Shown one piece after another: positions 33,908-46,108 of a DNA stretch of 64,000 bases; position 1 is the stretch's first letter; the number at the start of each line of letters is the position of its first letter. The notes under the pieces are model-generated. The model was not told the DNA's origin, did no database searches, and saw nothing but the letters and a program-made list of their open reading frames with translations. The position numbers and the translations under genes are program-made. Source of the DNA: Buddleja alternifolia (lineage: Eukaryota > Streptophyta > Magnoliopsida > Lamiales > Scrophulariaceae); the NCBI GenBank assembly GCA_019426215.1, contig CM033396.1, forward strand, positions 36,322,503 to 36,386,502. Direction: 5' to 3'.

Positions 33908-34333
33908 ACGGTACCAGGGGGCAATGATCAATCCAAGGGCGTCCCTATATGGTCTAAGCAAACTGCGTTCATAATTTTTGCCATGTCAGATGCTATTTCC
34001 CTATTCACATCTGCTACTTCTTTGCTACTATTTTTGTCTCTCTTGACGTCTCGCTATGCCGAGGAAGATTTTCTCTTTGTCTTGCCCAAGCGACTAAGTA
34101 TTGGCCTTCTTACACTGTTTCTCTCCATAACGTTTATGATGGTAGCATTCAGTGCCACAGTCTATCTTGTGTTTGGCCAAAAGAGGGCGTGGGTACTTAT
34201 ACCAGTGTCTGCATTGGCCTGTTTCCCAATCACTTCCTTTGTACTCTTGCAATTTCCCCTTCTTGTAGATCTGATTTCTGCAACATATGGCCGTGGTATA
34301 TTTGGTAAAAAAAGTGACAAGCCATTTTATTGA
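33908..34333 (+). pseudogene. PGG-domain exon, copy 2, 3' part
   Basis: Resumes at ITVPGGNDQSKGVPIWSKQ and runs through three further hydrophobic segments to the stop. It supplies the C-terminus that copy 1 has lost. Confidence 0.85.
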
Positions 34334-34747
34334 AATCAGGGAACTAATTAATGAACTTTTAAAATTGAGTATATTGTATAAGGAGTTTAAAAGTGTAATA
34401 TCGCCTATCAATGTAATAGAGAATCTACGATATTGAAGAGAGAAAGTGTATATATGTGTATTACCTGTATGTTATGATTATGATATAATGATATAAAACA
34501 ATATATATATATATATGCTTGGGTTATACAAAATGGACCAATACACAAACATACACTAATTCGCCCGCCCCCGCTCCTGCCCCTGTCACACAACAATCTT
34601 AATAGTGGGACTGATAATTACAGATTTAAAACATATACAAATTTTAATAAACAAATAATTACAACATGTTATTTTTGTACTACTTGTTTAGTTACAAATT
34701 TCTCTACTTACTTTTCATACAAGCTAAGATATTTTCTTATACTAGTA
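34334..34747 (+). other. 3' flank of ANK-PGG copy 2
   Basis: AT-rich 3' UTR and flank; shares 34460-34620 with 22068-22230. Confidence 0.5.
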
Positions 34748-34759
34748 CACAGCACAAAA

Positions 34760-35250
34760 ACAGGGCATCAGAGACCGAAAAATCGGTCTCTAAAAGCCAA
34801 AATTCGGTCTCTAAAAATAATTAACGACCAAAATTTCGGTCTCTAAAATCTGACACTAAACGGCTCGACACTAATTAGAGACCGAGAAAAATCGGTCGCT
34901 AAATTTTAGAGACCGAAATATTTAGTCGCTAAATCGGTCTCTATTTGCACAACTTGTTCAAATACAATCGGTCTCCAAATTTCGTCGCTATCCGACACAA
35001 AATCGGTCTCTAAATACTCATCTTTGATTCGGTCTCTAAATCGGTCTCTAAAAATTCATCTTTGATTCGGTCTCTAAATATTCATCTTTGATTCCGTCTC
35101 TAAATCGGTCTCTAATATTCATCTTTGATTCGGTCTCTAAATCGGTCTCTAAATATTCATCTTTGATTCCGTCTCTAAATCGGTCTCTAAATATATATCT
35201 ATAATCCGTCTCTAAATCAGTCTCTAAAATTAGCACGTCTCAATTATAAA
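34760..35250. repeat. CACTA left subterminal repeats
   Basis: More than a dozen TCGGTCTCTAAA units, several in 30-40 bp tandem with ATTCATCTTTGATT spacers (35040-35180). Confidence 0.85.
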
Positions 35251-35559
35251 TATTGCGCTTTATTCGCTAAATTCATGTCAAACCTGTTAATTACAAATGA
35301 TCCTACAAAATCAACAAGAAGTAATTACCACAACATCATAATCCCTTCCATAAAATACAAACAACTCATTAACACCACAATTTATATCTAACACAATATC
35401 ATCGTAACACAACATAATTCTGAAAAACATCATCTAACTAACAATTATCTCAATTCATCCACTCTAACATCCAACAAAAAGTGACAGATAATAAAATGAG
35501 TCACTAAATCATCCAAGCAATAAATTAAAATACGAACTAATGTTTTTCACCAAAACCAA

Positions 35560-36002
35560 TTTATTTCCCATGTCCGGATCCACTTGCATACTTGTGGTTT
35601 GGCAATCCCGCTTCTTGAAGAATTTTTTGTAACATCTCCTCAACTTCCTGCATCTTTTTATCTGCTGCTTCTGACTTTTTCTGCGCCTCTTCTTCTCTCT
35701 TTTGAACTTGCTCAAGTAACCTGTTCCAACCTTTTCTCTCTCTCTTCCTCTCTCCTGCGAGCGTCTTCCTCTATTTTCATAGCAGTAGCTCGCACATCAT
35801 CTTCTACTTTTGTTAACTCATCATGACACTCTCCCCTAACTCTTGAGTTTACTGTGCTCTGACTGTAACCACTAGAAATGTGGCTACGCGCAACTCCATA
35901 CATACGACCCTTAGACGAGCCTCCAATCAAATCAGACCATAATGGAAGATCAAACTCAAGTGGAGAGGAATCAGTGCAATTTCGTTTCGCCCTGTATTCT
36001 TC
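35560..36002 (-). pseudogene. transposon protein remnant (plant Transposase_24-like C-terminus)
   Basis: The exon begins after TGTGCAG at 36002 and reads EFDLPLWSDLIGGSSKGRMYG, then a Glu/Arg-rich coiled coil. A slip near 35715 moves the coiled coil to another frame (KREEEAQKKSEAADKKMQE), ending at a stop near 35566. This looks like the C-terminus of the accessory protein of plant CACTA elements (Transposase_24, PF03004); the family call is from memory of its GxxxGRxYG-type signature. Confidence 0.6.
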
Positions 36003-36339
36003 CTGCACAAACACGTCACAAAAGTAATAAAATCACCGAACAAATCAACACATTCCAATACACTTACACAAAATCAACATCAAATAAATGGTAATCTAAT
36101 ATCAAAATACATATACTAAAGTCACATTTTTTGGTAAATACTTCATTGACAAAGTTTCATTGTTTATGTTATTTTTTAACAATTTAGACAACAAAGTTGT
36201 GCTCATTTTGCGAATATATATTAAAGTCAAAAAATGATATTGAAGATCTCACAAAGATGAAATCTCAGTGAATTTCCATTTACTGAACTTGGAACCTTAT
36301 CTCAAAGAAATGATATCACCTACATTTTCCTATGCTCAA

Positions 36340-36960
36340 ACAATGTCAAAAAGCAGGTTTGTATTCAAAATTAGATAAAAAAATCTATCTGCTGTACAGG
36401 CAGCTGTGCGCGTCTTCACGAGAAAATTCATAACTTATTGTAGAAAGCTCAGATTCATGAATCATTTTTTTTCCATGAAACTAGACACACAGGTCTATCC
36501 ACTCATATATCCCACATAATTAGGAGAACTCTAGAACAAAGCAGGTTTGTATTCAAAATTAGCTAAAAATCTGTCGGCTGTGCAGACAGCTGTGCGCGTC
36601 TTCACAAGAAAATTCATAACTCATTGTTGAAAGTTCGGATTCATGAACCGTTTTATTCCTATGAAACTAGACACATAGGCCTATCCACTAGTATATCCCA
36701 CATAGTCATGAGAACTATAACAAAGCAGGTTTGTATTCAAAATTAGCTAAAAATCTGTCGGCTGTGCAGACAGCTGTGCGCGTCTTCACGAGAAAATCCG
36801 TAACTCATTGTAGAAAGTTCGGATTCATGAATCGTTTTCTTCCCATGAAACTAGACACATAGGTCTATGCATACATATATCACACATAATTAGGAGACGT
36901 CTAGAACAAATCAGTTTTATATTCAAAGTTAGCTAAACCCAAAAATGGAGTTTAGAAATC
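36340..36960. repeat. about 187-bp tandem repeat (3+ copies)
   Basis: AGCAGGTTTGTATTCAAAAT recurs near 36352, 36540 and 36725, with a partial copy near 36905. Each holds GACAGCTGTGCGCGTCTTCAC. Confidence 0.85.
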
Positions 36961-37143
36961 AGTCTAACCGAATTTTAATCAGTCTAACCGAATTTTAATC
37001 CAAAAATGGAAAATAAAAAAAAAACCAAAAAAATTCCAATTAACAGAATCGAAAATTGCATAAAAACATCATCACATAAATTTAGAAATCTAACCATTAA
37101 TATAAAAACAAAGAGATTAAATAACTTAATTTAAGTTTTTTAC

Positions 37144-37390
37144 CTAGGGTTTGGAAATTGAAATTAAGTAATTAAGGACTAAAGAGAGAGCCGAGGGCTT
37201 GTGTGAGAGGACTCTTCCGGCGAGTCGATGACAGCGGCGGTGGATCTTGGGAGAGCTTGAGAGTTGGAGTGGATCTTGCTTTCTTTCTTCCGTCGCAGTC
37301 TCTCACAGAAGAAGAAATGAAGAATGGATGATAGCTGCGTGAGTGGGTGTGAGAGTTGGGGGTTTTATTTCATAACTTTTATTTATTATT
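37144..37390 (-). promoter_or_regulatory. probable 5' leader exon of the CACTA gene
   Basis: On the minus strand this is a C/T-rich leader ending CCAAACCCTAG with donor GTAAAA (37143). It is joined by a roughly 1.1-kb intron to the exon at 36002. It probably marks the promoter end of the transposon transcript. Confidence 0.5.
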
Positions 37391-37439
37391 ATTTTGGCCC
37401 ATAAGTTTTATTGAAATGTTATAATGACCCCCTATAATA

Positions 37440-37605
37440 TATAACGCAAAACTGCTTTGTTCTAGACATCTCCTGATTATGTGCGATATATGTGTGGATA
37501 ACCCTATGTGTCTAGTTTCATGGAAAGAAAACGGTTCATGAATCCGAGCTTTCTACAATTAGTTATGAATTTTTTCGTAAAAATGCGCACAGCTGTCGGA
37601 TTCAG
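37440..37605. repeat. inverted copy of the 187-bp repeat
   Basis: Reverse complement of the 36351-36540 type (CTGCTTTGTTCTAGACATCTC to GCGCACAGCTGTC), about 480 bp beyond the direct array. Confidence 0.8.
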
Positions 37606-37904
37606 TTGAAAAACTCCAAAAAAGGACCAAAAAACCTAATTTACCATTTTATCCTTACTTTAGGTTCAATTTTGACATAAAAGGGCTAAAGTGAGACTAA
37701 ATTATTACTTTAGGGACGGTAGCGTAACAAATTTTAGTTTAAGGACGTAAGTGAGACAAATTGAATACTTTAGGGACTATAAGTGACATTTGTCTAAGTT
37801 ATAATTTATTGATATGAATTCCTATTCAAGGAGAGAAGAAAATCTCATTTGATAGAAAAAACAAACTCTATTCGAAGGTGGATACACTAACTCGACAAAT
37901 CCGG

Positions 37905-38030
37905 CTCTAGAGGTTAGGGTTTAGGGGTTTAGGACACATAACACTTATCATTTTATAACTCATCATTTTATATAGGGTTTAGGAGTTAGGGTTTAGGGTT
38001 TAGAGGTTAGGGTTTAGGACACATAACACT
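37905..38030. repeat. telomere-like TTTAGGG repeats
   Basis: Two clusters of GGTTAGGGTTTAGGG variants (37908-37940 and 37972-38018), each followed by ACACATAACACTTA. This fits degenerate interstitial plant telomere repeats. Confidence 0.7.
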
Positions 38031-38532
38031 TAGCTCAGACTTAAACTATATATACAGACAAAACTCAATCTATTGAATTATTAAGTTAGAGAATAAATGA
38101 AAGTACTAAGGATAGTTTAAGGAGACTTAAACTATATATATAGACAAAACTCAATCTATTGTATTATTGGCTTGTAAAAATACTGCGAAATCGTTTTCCT
38201 CGACAACGTTTTCATTACTTTCCTTGATCTGTTAACTATTTTCTTCTCTTCATCCATATGTAAATTCTCATCAAAAATACAACATTGTGTCAATAAATCA
38301 AAATTTCAAAGCCCTCTTCATATATACATTGCCCTTCATTTTTTCGAGAAATTGAAATACTTTCAAGATATATACATAATTGTGTCACTAAATCAAACAC
38401 CTGGTGTACACCATCAAACACTCGGACTCGGTGCAATTTTCATTCTCCTCTTATTCTAGGGTAAGCCCCTTTTATGAAACGAATTTGCACATTGTTTGAC
38501 GCAGTAGCTTCATACGCTCTAATTGATGCTCT

Positions 38533-40041
38533 CTAATACACACCAATTGGATCATCAAAAAATTGATTAACACAATAGATATTTAGTGTACCCAACTCAG
38601 TTGCTTGCGACAACACGTACAGAATGTAGCTTAGCTCACAATCAGAACCCGAGAAGTTGAAGATCGTGACCTCATCCAATGCCTCCAATCCCATTGCTTG
38701 CAACTTCCAGTCTTTTACGTAGTTGGATACACTAATGCTCGCGTTTTTCCATGGTGCACCCTACACATGTTAAGTCAATTACAATTTTATTTTAGAAACC
38801 CAAACAAAGAACGTGCTTAATAAACCATGTAATAACTAATAAGCGACAAACCATAAAACTTAAAATATTACCACCAAATCGACTTTAAGCTCATTCAAGC
38901 TTGTACATCTACTGATAAGCACCAATGTGACAGCAAGATTGTCAAGTAGCTTCGAACACCTGATCTCTAGGCGGTGCATATTAACAAAAAAGTACCTCGC
39001 CATAATGTGATGTAGAGACTCCACATGCGCCAACCTCTAAACAAACAATTCAAAAAAAACTTAAAACAACTTCTTAAAAGCATTTGCACTTATTCAAACA
39101 ATGATAGTTAGATATACCCTAACAAAATCAACCGGGACACATGCTCGTTCGCTGGACAGCAATTCTTTCGTCATTTTTACAACCTCTCGAAGTAGTCGGT
39201 ATGTCGAGCAAGTTGATCCGATGTAGTTTCGATGACGGTGTACTATCCACTGTAAAGAACGAGGTAACGACCCCAATACTTTTAAATGCCCCGGACCCTG
39301 TTCGTCTTGTTTCAATAAAATAATAAGGACATCTGCATTGGGGAAGTGTACTTTTATATTCACATTTCCTTGGGTCCGATTGAATGCCATCTTGAATATT
39401 TTTACAGAAGGCAAATATGCCTCAAATTCTGTTAGTCCTCTAAAATCACAGTTGAATAACTGCAAATCATTCAACTCGGGACACCACTTTCCAAAGCTGG
39501 AAGAAAATGTGTTATCATACAGCACGATGTGCTTCAATATGAGTCTTTTTAAATTTCGTAAATTATATCTATCTTCCCACCTAACAATATAGTTCGGTAG
39601 ATATAATTTTAACTGAACAAGAGTTTGTGACAAAAACAGGCCGTTAGGGAGTGAAGTGGACAACCGGCCGACTAATTTCAGTATATGCACAGAATGATCT
39701 ATTCCAAACGCCACCCACTCTTGCCTTATCCAATGCAATGCCTCGGCCCCCATTGGTAACTCAAAACTCAAGGTTTCAACCACACTTTCATTATGTTCAA
39801 GTATAGTGCGATTAACAAAATGAATAAAATCTAAACCATGATAACCCCTTTGTTCAAAACGGTTAATATCGAATAAAAGAGTAGAGATGGAATACCAACA
39901 ATGTTGAAAATATTTTGATAAAAGACCCAATCGGGCTGCCTCCACAATGCATGCATCCCTTGATAACCTTCTCATAACATAAAAAATTATATCCTCACAA
40001 AGGAAACTAAGTCCATTATTAAAAATTGTACCTCGTTCCAT
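38533..40041 (-). CDS. F-box / LRR / FBD-type gene inside the CACTA element
   Basis: Three minus-strand exons: 40041-39118, 39036-38875 and 38760-38533, all phase 0 with GT-AG introns; 437 residues. The N-terminus is F-box-like (CEDIIFYVMRRLSRDACIVEA, then LLSKYFQHCWYS). The middle has leucine-rich stretches (LVQLKLYLPNYIV, LRNLKRLILKHIVLYDNTF, CPELNDLQLFNCDF), and the C-terminus resembles the FBD region. Such proteins are substrate receptors of SCF ubiquitin ligases. After the TAG at 38533 the frame stays open to 38440, so the stop may be recent and the protein slightly shortened. The gene sits between CACTA ends, so it is best read as captured host sequence. Confidence 0.75.
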
Positions 40042-40900
40042 GGTTGTTTATATGAACTATCCCCTGTTTATACTATGTTGCTACTCGTGCAAGATGATCC
40101 CCTGTCTCCCCTCTTTATATCTCCCCTCTTTCGTGGAAGATGATCCTCACAATTATCTCCTGTTTATACTCTGAAAATTCTTTGTAGGGTTTGGTGGAGG
40201 AAGAGATTGTTTGATTTTGATCCTCACTAAATTTAATTAACCTTTATCTTAAAAATAGTAATTATATAGTTAAAGGTAAAGGTTAATTTTAATTAACATT
40301 TACCTTTAACTTTAATTAATTCTTTATAAGGGCATATTTAGTTTATTAGGTAAAAAAATAGTGATAAAAGAGAAAAACAATGCAATGAAACGATGGACCG
40401 AATTGACAACTTTAATTAACCTTTATCGAGGATATGAAATTTCAAGATCTGCTCAAGATCTTTCATCGAGATAAGGAAACAACTTTAAAGGACACGGCGG
40501 CTGAGTAAAAAATGTCTGCTGAGTAAAACCAGAAATGTCTTCTCTTCCATATATATAGATATATATAATCCCAAGATCTTTCATTGAGATAAGGAAACAA
40601 CTTTAGGCTACAAAGAGTTATCATTAAACATATACATACACATACACATACACATATACATATACAAATATATATTTATAACCCCATTCACACACAAAAA
40701 GAAAATCCTCAAACTCCACCCCCATAAATTCTCTTCCACATCAATGCACTTTTTAAGCTTATTTCTTCTTTAACAAATTCGCACAGAAAGAGTGAATTCT
40801 TATAAACTCTAAAAATGTTCATTTTCAATCAAAAAATCAGAGGTTTACTTCTACTAGTTTTCTTGCTAAGTTTAATGATCAAGAGAGACCACCTTCGGTC
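40042..40900 (-). promoter_or_regulatory. upstream region of the F-box gene
   Basis: AT-rich with CT-rich patches at 40080-40140 and CACATACACATA repeats near 40630-40680. No defined TATA box could be chosen. Confidence 0.3.
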
Positions 40901-41590
40901 GATAAACAGTCGCTAAATACAAAATAGAGACCGAATTATTTTATTTTATAATATAATTCGCAAAAGACCACTTTCCATTTTTTTATTCTAATTTACAGAA
41001 TAGAGACCGAATTATTCGGTCTCTAGTTAGCGACCGACTAATTCGGTCACGGAATCCGTCTCTAAAATATTATTTCATATTCTTTTTTTATTCTAATTTA
41101 CAAAATAGAGACCGAATTATTCGGTCTCTAATTAGCAACCGAATAATTCGGTCGCGGAATCGGTCTCTAAAATATAATTTTATATTCCGTCGCGGAATCA
41201 GTCGCCAAATAATAATGAAAAATTGATGCTCATCTCGGTCGCTAAATCCGGTCGCTAATTTGAAAATTAGAGACCGAATTATTCGGTCCCTAACTTAAGG
41301 GAGTAAATCAACCAATTAGCTACCGATTTAGAGACGGAAATCAATCGGTCTCAAATTCAGTCGCTAATTTGAAAATTAGAGACCGAATTATTCGGTCTCT
41401 AACTTAGGGGAGTAAATCAACCAATTAGCTACCGATTTAGAGACGGAAATCAATCGGTCTCTAATTTTCAAATTAGCGACTGAATTAGAGACCGATTTAG
41501 AGACGGAACCCATATCGGTCTCTAATTCGGTCTCTGTTTAGAGACCGAATTCAGTCGGTCTCTAAAATTCCGTCTCTGATGCCCTGTTTT
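40900..41590. repeat. CACTA right subterminal repeats
   Basis: Repeated AGAGACCGAATTATTCGGTC units, partly in direct repeats of about 120 bp (41260-41500). Confidence 0.85.
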
Positions 41591-41599
41591 CTTGTAGTG

Positions 41600-42268
41600 A
41601 TTGCACGTGGATATCTTGTTATTTTTATGTTATTAGGAAAATTGATGTTGAGATATATATCATAGATATGTTTTTTAAAAGAGCAAGAATTTCCTATTAG
41701 AATTATAGGGAAAATTTCACTTTTCGTTCTATAGGAGTTCGGCCAAAACACTTTTAGTCCCATAAAAAAAAAATTGACACTTTGTTCCCGTTAGAGTCAA
41801 AATATGACACTTTTGATCCCAGACGTTAAAAAATAGACAGAAAATGGCAACTGAAGTGCACGCACCGTTATCTAAAAAATGTTGCCACCTGGCAGTGGGG
41901 TTCAGTTGAAGAGGATTTCTTGAATAGCACCATGACAGAAGGCAAGGGAAAGTGTTTATAATTCAACCAAAACTATATTGTGCACCCTACAAGGATTTTC
42001 CGTTGAATTTTAAGTTGGATTCCAAGTGGGATAAAGTGTTGATGAAGAAGATGGCTTCTCAGGCCTTGTTCAATTAGGATGGTATCGGAATTGTAAGGTA
42101 AGTTCTTACCTACAATGAGCTTTTTGAAATAGCTTGTGTCATGGTTCTGATCGTTTAACACAGAATACTTGGTGTCAAACACTTGTTAATTTGATTCCAA
42201 AAAAAAAAAAAACACTTTTTAATTTTTCCTTTTAGTGAACTAAAGGGAATAACAATAAAATCGAGTTA
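41600..42268. other. intergenic, no gene seen
   Basis: AT-rich with no supported feature apart from a poly-A stretch near 42200. Confidence 0.5.
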
Positions 42269-43154
42269 AAAGCATATTGCACCCTATAAAGTTGGGTTTT
42301 TGGCACTTTCCACCCTCAGAAATTAAAACACACATTTTGCACCCTCACTTTTATGATCTTTGGCAACTTGCACCCCCGATCTATATTCCAGCAAAAGAAC
42401 CTGTCGGCTCTCTTTGACAGAGGGCAAAAATGTCTTCATACCTTATTTCCTGCTATGAAGTTCTTGCCAAAAACAAAGTGAAGTTGGAAAAGCGTCATTT
42501 TCTACCTAAAACTGATATAGCCCCATTTATTTTAAAGAAATAGAGCAAATGGAACTTCTTCATCTCGAAAAGTTAAGCAAATGGAGTCACAAATTTCAAG
42601 CAACCGATAAACCTATTGGCACTATGGACAAGAAATTCCACTTGTACGTTGTCATTATGGCCATGTTTTGTTGTTAATAATCTATTGGCAAAAGGATAAT
42701 TTGGGTAGAATATTTCACAAATTGCCAAATAATGGGGTAAGATGTTATTTATTTTCATTTTTCTTTTTTGTATTTGGTATGCTTATTTATTTTCATATTT
42801 TAACTATTATATTGTATAAATTCCAACTTATAAATGAAATTTATCTTAGTGTGAAAATGGATGTGGATTCTTCAAATAATATGACCCAGAGACGTGTTAC
42901 AAAGCAAAACAAAACATACCAAATCACATGTGGGTCTTCAATAATAATTTTGGCCGGAAAAAATGTGTTGACTGCTTTACCCTTGAAATATTAGGAAGAG
43001 TTCTAGAGCTCTTGTCTCGTTGACTATTTTTGCTGAATTATGGATTGGGGTGCAAGTTGCAAAATATCATGAAAGTGAAGGTGCAAAGTGTGTGTTTTAA
43101 TTTCTGAGGGAGGGAAGTACCAAAAACTCAACTTAATAGGGTGCAAAATGCTTT
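42269..43154. mobile_element. long-TIR element (possible PIF/Harbinger, TSD TTA)
   Basis: The first and last about 107 bp are inverted repeats with roughly 85% identity (AAAGCATATTGCACCCTA against AAAGCATTTTGCACCCTA). TTA flanks both sides (42266-42268, 43155-43157). Long TIRs also fit Mutator, but no 9-bp duplication is visible. No transposase. Confidence 0.7.
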
Positions 43155-43157
43155 TTA

Positions 43158-44295
43158 CTTCTATAAAATCTGTTTATAATATTAGTAGTTGGTTCCAAAA
43201 CGTAGAACAATTATACAAAATAAAATGGTATTTGATTCGTGATCGATAAACTTAACATTAACATAATATGAGCAAGCATGTTGAACATTTTTGGTTCGAT
43301 AAGTTTTGAAGTTTGATTCGGATTTGACTCGAGTAGTAAAATATAAAATATGTGCAAAAGATCAAACTACTGGAGCTCAGCTATATTAAAGTTTATTCGA
43401 GCTCGATTGGATTATCAATCAAGCCAAGTCTTAACATAAATTTTGAGATTCGTTATTTATTCAAATATCTTGAACAAAAATATTATCCAGCTTGACACGA
43501 TTCATTTACAACCCCAGTCGCAATAATTAATAAACGCATTAACGTGTCATAATGGTCTCTCCTAAGGACGAGCGAGAAAAAATGAAGGATGATTGAGCTA
43601 GGACGAGGATGAGGATAAAAGCCTGGTTTAGACCGAGAGGACAATGACATGGTTAAAGAAAATGATGATTTTCCTCACGCTTATTTCTTCGTGAGACATA
43701 TGTGTAGTAGAGACAATTGTTGGGTTACATTGATCTGGTGGGCGTCCTTAAATATTGAATTCTCAAAGACGACGACATCAGAAAGATAGTATCACCTATA
43801 GAGCATTATCGATTATTTCTTATGACATTTGTTGCCCTAGTGGTTGAATGTGTAACCCCATGTACAATTTTTACTCGACATATTGATCATTGATATGATT
43901 CATATTTTACTTCTCTAAGTCCTATTTTCTTTCATCGGAGTTATTATGGAAGTTAAAACAAGGCTTCTTCTTCTCCTAATGGATGTCAAAAATCATTGTA
44001 CGGGAACTTTTTACATAGCTTCACAGTTCATATGGATATGGGGAATTGGGGATGTTAGTTCCACATTTGTTTAGGACTGGAAAATGGTCCATTATAGGGC
44101 TAAAATTCGTAAATAAGATGAAAAACACTGGAAAATGATTTAATGGTAGAATGGGAAGATATAAGAAACTACGAGAATGTCCCTGAAGGGTAAAAGCGGT
44201 AAATGTGAACAACAATGACAAGAACGCCCTTAGAGAGCTAAATCTGTAACGAACCAAATTTAATGGAATCTTCATAATTGCCAAATGCTGGGCCT
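43158..44295. other. intergenic, no gene seen
   Basis: The part near 43260-43400 has GAGCTCGA-type sequence weakly similar to 54770-54900, perhaps an old shared repeat. Confidence 0.45.
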
Positions 44296-44312
44296 TAATA
44301 GCTAACAATTTT

Positions 44313-44517
44313 ATTTTATTTTTAATTCAAGACGAAGAGAAATACCCAAAATATCTAGTCTGACAATTCCGGGTTGATAATCATAATCATGAGCCATAAA
44401 AACTCTATCTACCTTCATAAAGGATGGAAGAGTCACAATGTGTGGCAGTCTGGATTCGAACTCAGGACCTCTCACGTAAAGTGAGAAGTGGATATCACTA
44501 GACCAACAAATCTTGGA
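44313..44517 (-). mobile_element. tRNA-derived SINE
   Basis: On the minus strand: a tRNA-like head with A-box-like TGGTCTAGTGATATCC and B-box GAGTTCGAATCC about 35 bases apart, a short body, a tail ending in A-rich AATAAAATAAAA. It is flanked by TAATAGCTAACAATTTT (44296-44312 and 44518-44534). The last about 65 bases resemble the 3' end of the neighbouring LINE. 205 bp. Confidence 0.85.
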
Positions 44518-44575
44518 TAATAGCTAACAATTTTTTATTTTTTTGAATGCAAAGGGAGGGGTGTACCCTAGTTTG

Positions 44576-46063
44576 TTAACCCGACAAACCCGGGTTAATA
44601 GTTACGATATGGGTCCAAGTATGACCATCTAAATCATCCTGGAGAGCTCGTTGAAGTCTCACATCCGATGTGTTCATAAACTTCAACTGCGAACCGAAAC
44701 CCATTTTAGCAAGTTCGTCCGCAACTTTGTTGGCTTCGCGCCATACTACTCGTATTTCCACATTCCAATCCCGTTGTTGAGCATTCCGGATTCGGGATAT
44801 TACATCAAAAAGATGATGTGCCATGGAGGCGCCCACAATGCTATTTATTGCGCCCCTGCAGTCTGATTCAAGGACAATATGTTGTAATCTAAGATCCCAA
44901 GCCATCTCCAAGCCCTGCTTGATGGCATGCACTTCGGCCTCCAATGGGAAACATGGATCGATACTCCCACTGAAGCCCCTAATCCATGTTCCATGAGCAT
45001 CCCGTATCACACCCCCTATACCCACCTTTGGGTTTGCATCCCGAGGTTTTGAAAGATGAACATTTCCGTCAATTCGTTTTCTCACCATATCCAACGAGAT
45101 ATCTGAAGTGTCAGCTCGCTTTCCATGCACAAACTCATTACGAACCTGCCAAAAGAAATTCACAATTTCAGTAAATACGGTAGACCAATCCTCGCACCAA
45201 TCATACCTGTTGGCTGCATTTGTCAAGTTCCAGTCGACCCAGTTCGCATGTGTACTTGTAAAAAAATTATTATGAAAACGAGGGTGAACTAATTTTAACC
45301 ACAATTGTTTCGCCCAATTGCAGTCATGAAGCGCATGTAGAACGTTCTCAGCTCCGTTTCCACAAACATCACATATGTCCATGCCCTTAATACCTCGCGC
45401 CCAGAAATGCGAATTGACTAACACTTTCCTATGTCGCAGTTGCCAAAGGAAGAACCGGCGCCTATATGCACCCCGAACCTTCCATACTCGTTTCCACTTC
45501 TTTTCTTCACTTAAGCTTCTAGGAATGTTTGTCAGTGCCTCATACGCAGTCTTACAGCTATATATCCCACTCGGAGAGAATTTCCACCGTAACGCATCTT
45601 CTCGATCCCTGTGTGTATCCAAATCTACCGAAGTGAGAATTAAACGAATATCCTCCGGCATTGCCGTGAGTTCGCTCCAGCTCCAACCGTGATCTCCTTG
45701 CCAGTATGAGCTCAACGTACGAGTCAACTCTGCTGCCGAGGGTTGGTATTCCATTCGATCAACCAAAGTTCCCCCTTCAAGCCACGAATCCTTCCAGAAT
45801 CGGATTTTCGCCCCATTACCCACAATCCACCGAGCCCCTTCCCTTAGCATAGTTAATGTGCTCAGAATGCTTCTCCAAGTGTGTGAGGTAGCATGTTTAG
45901 ATCGAGCTCTTTGACGCATTAAGTATTTGTGTCTCATTACCTCAACCCACAATTTCTGTTCATCATTCAAGATTTGCCAGCCAAGTTTGCCTAACATCGC
46001 TATATTCTTCAACCGAAGACGTTTTAGACCTAGACCCCCTTGACTTCTACGGAGACATACCAT
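44576..46063 (-). pseudogene. LINE ORF2 zf-RVT and RNase H
   Basis: 495-residue open frame: QGGLGLKRLRLKN, zf-RVT region around CDVCGNGAENVLHALHDC, then an RNase H with GIGGVIRDAHG, ESDCRGAI and WREANKVADELAK, all the expected acidic positions. Confidence 0.9.
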
Positions 46064-46108
46064 ATCCCATTTGATAGCATGGATTTTCCTTTCGCCATCA
46101 GAAATTTC

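Larger units (their letters stand above)
24400..34333 (+). pseudogene. ankyrin-PGG membrane protein gene, copy 2 (interrupted by insertions)
   Basis: Exons: 24400-24556 joined to 27048-27292 once the LTR element is removed, then 28624-28770, 31072-31110, 31295-31807, and a PGG exon 32720-32908 plus 33908-34333. Phases agree between neighbours. The ankyrin part reads LYKAALRGDWNIAERVL, then NTALHFAAVAGNIEIANIL, typical ankyrin repeats. The C-terminus has the PGG domain with about four membrane segments and ends SDKPFY at a TGA (34331-34333). Three events break it: an LTR insertion in exon 1, a 76-base duplication in the fourth exon, and a TIR element in the PGG exon. Predicted role when intact: membrane ankyrin protein of the ITN1/ACD6 type. 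Confidence 0.85.
34748..41599 (-). mobile_element. CACTA (En/Spm) element carrying an F-box gene
   Basis: The right end (minus strand CACTACAAGAAAACAGGGC) and left end (CACAGCACAAAAACAGGGC) share ACAGGGCATCAGAGAC; both subterminal regions (34760-35250 and 40900-41590) are packed with GAGACCGA/TCGGTCTC motifs in both directions, typical of CACTA. The left tip is mutated, and the 3-bp flanks (GTA, ATT) do not match. Inside are a 5' leader exon, a transposase-related remnant and an F-box/FBD-type gene, all on the minus strand. The catalytic transposase (TNP2 type) was not seen, so the element is non-autonomous. Confidence 0.85.

Noticed and set aside
35048..35236. Repetitive Glu/Thr/Asp-rich minus-strand frame
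   Set aside because: Product of the CACTA subterminal repeat, not a gene.
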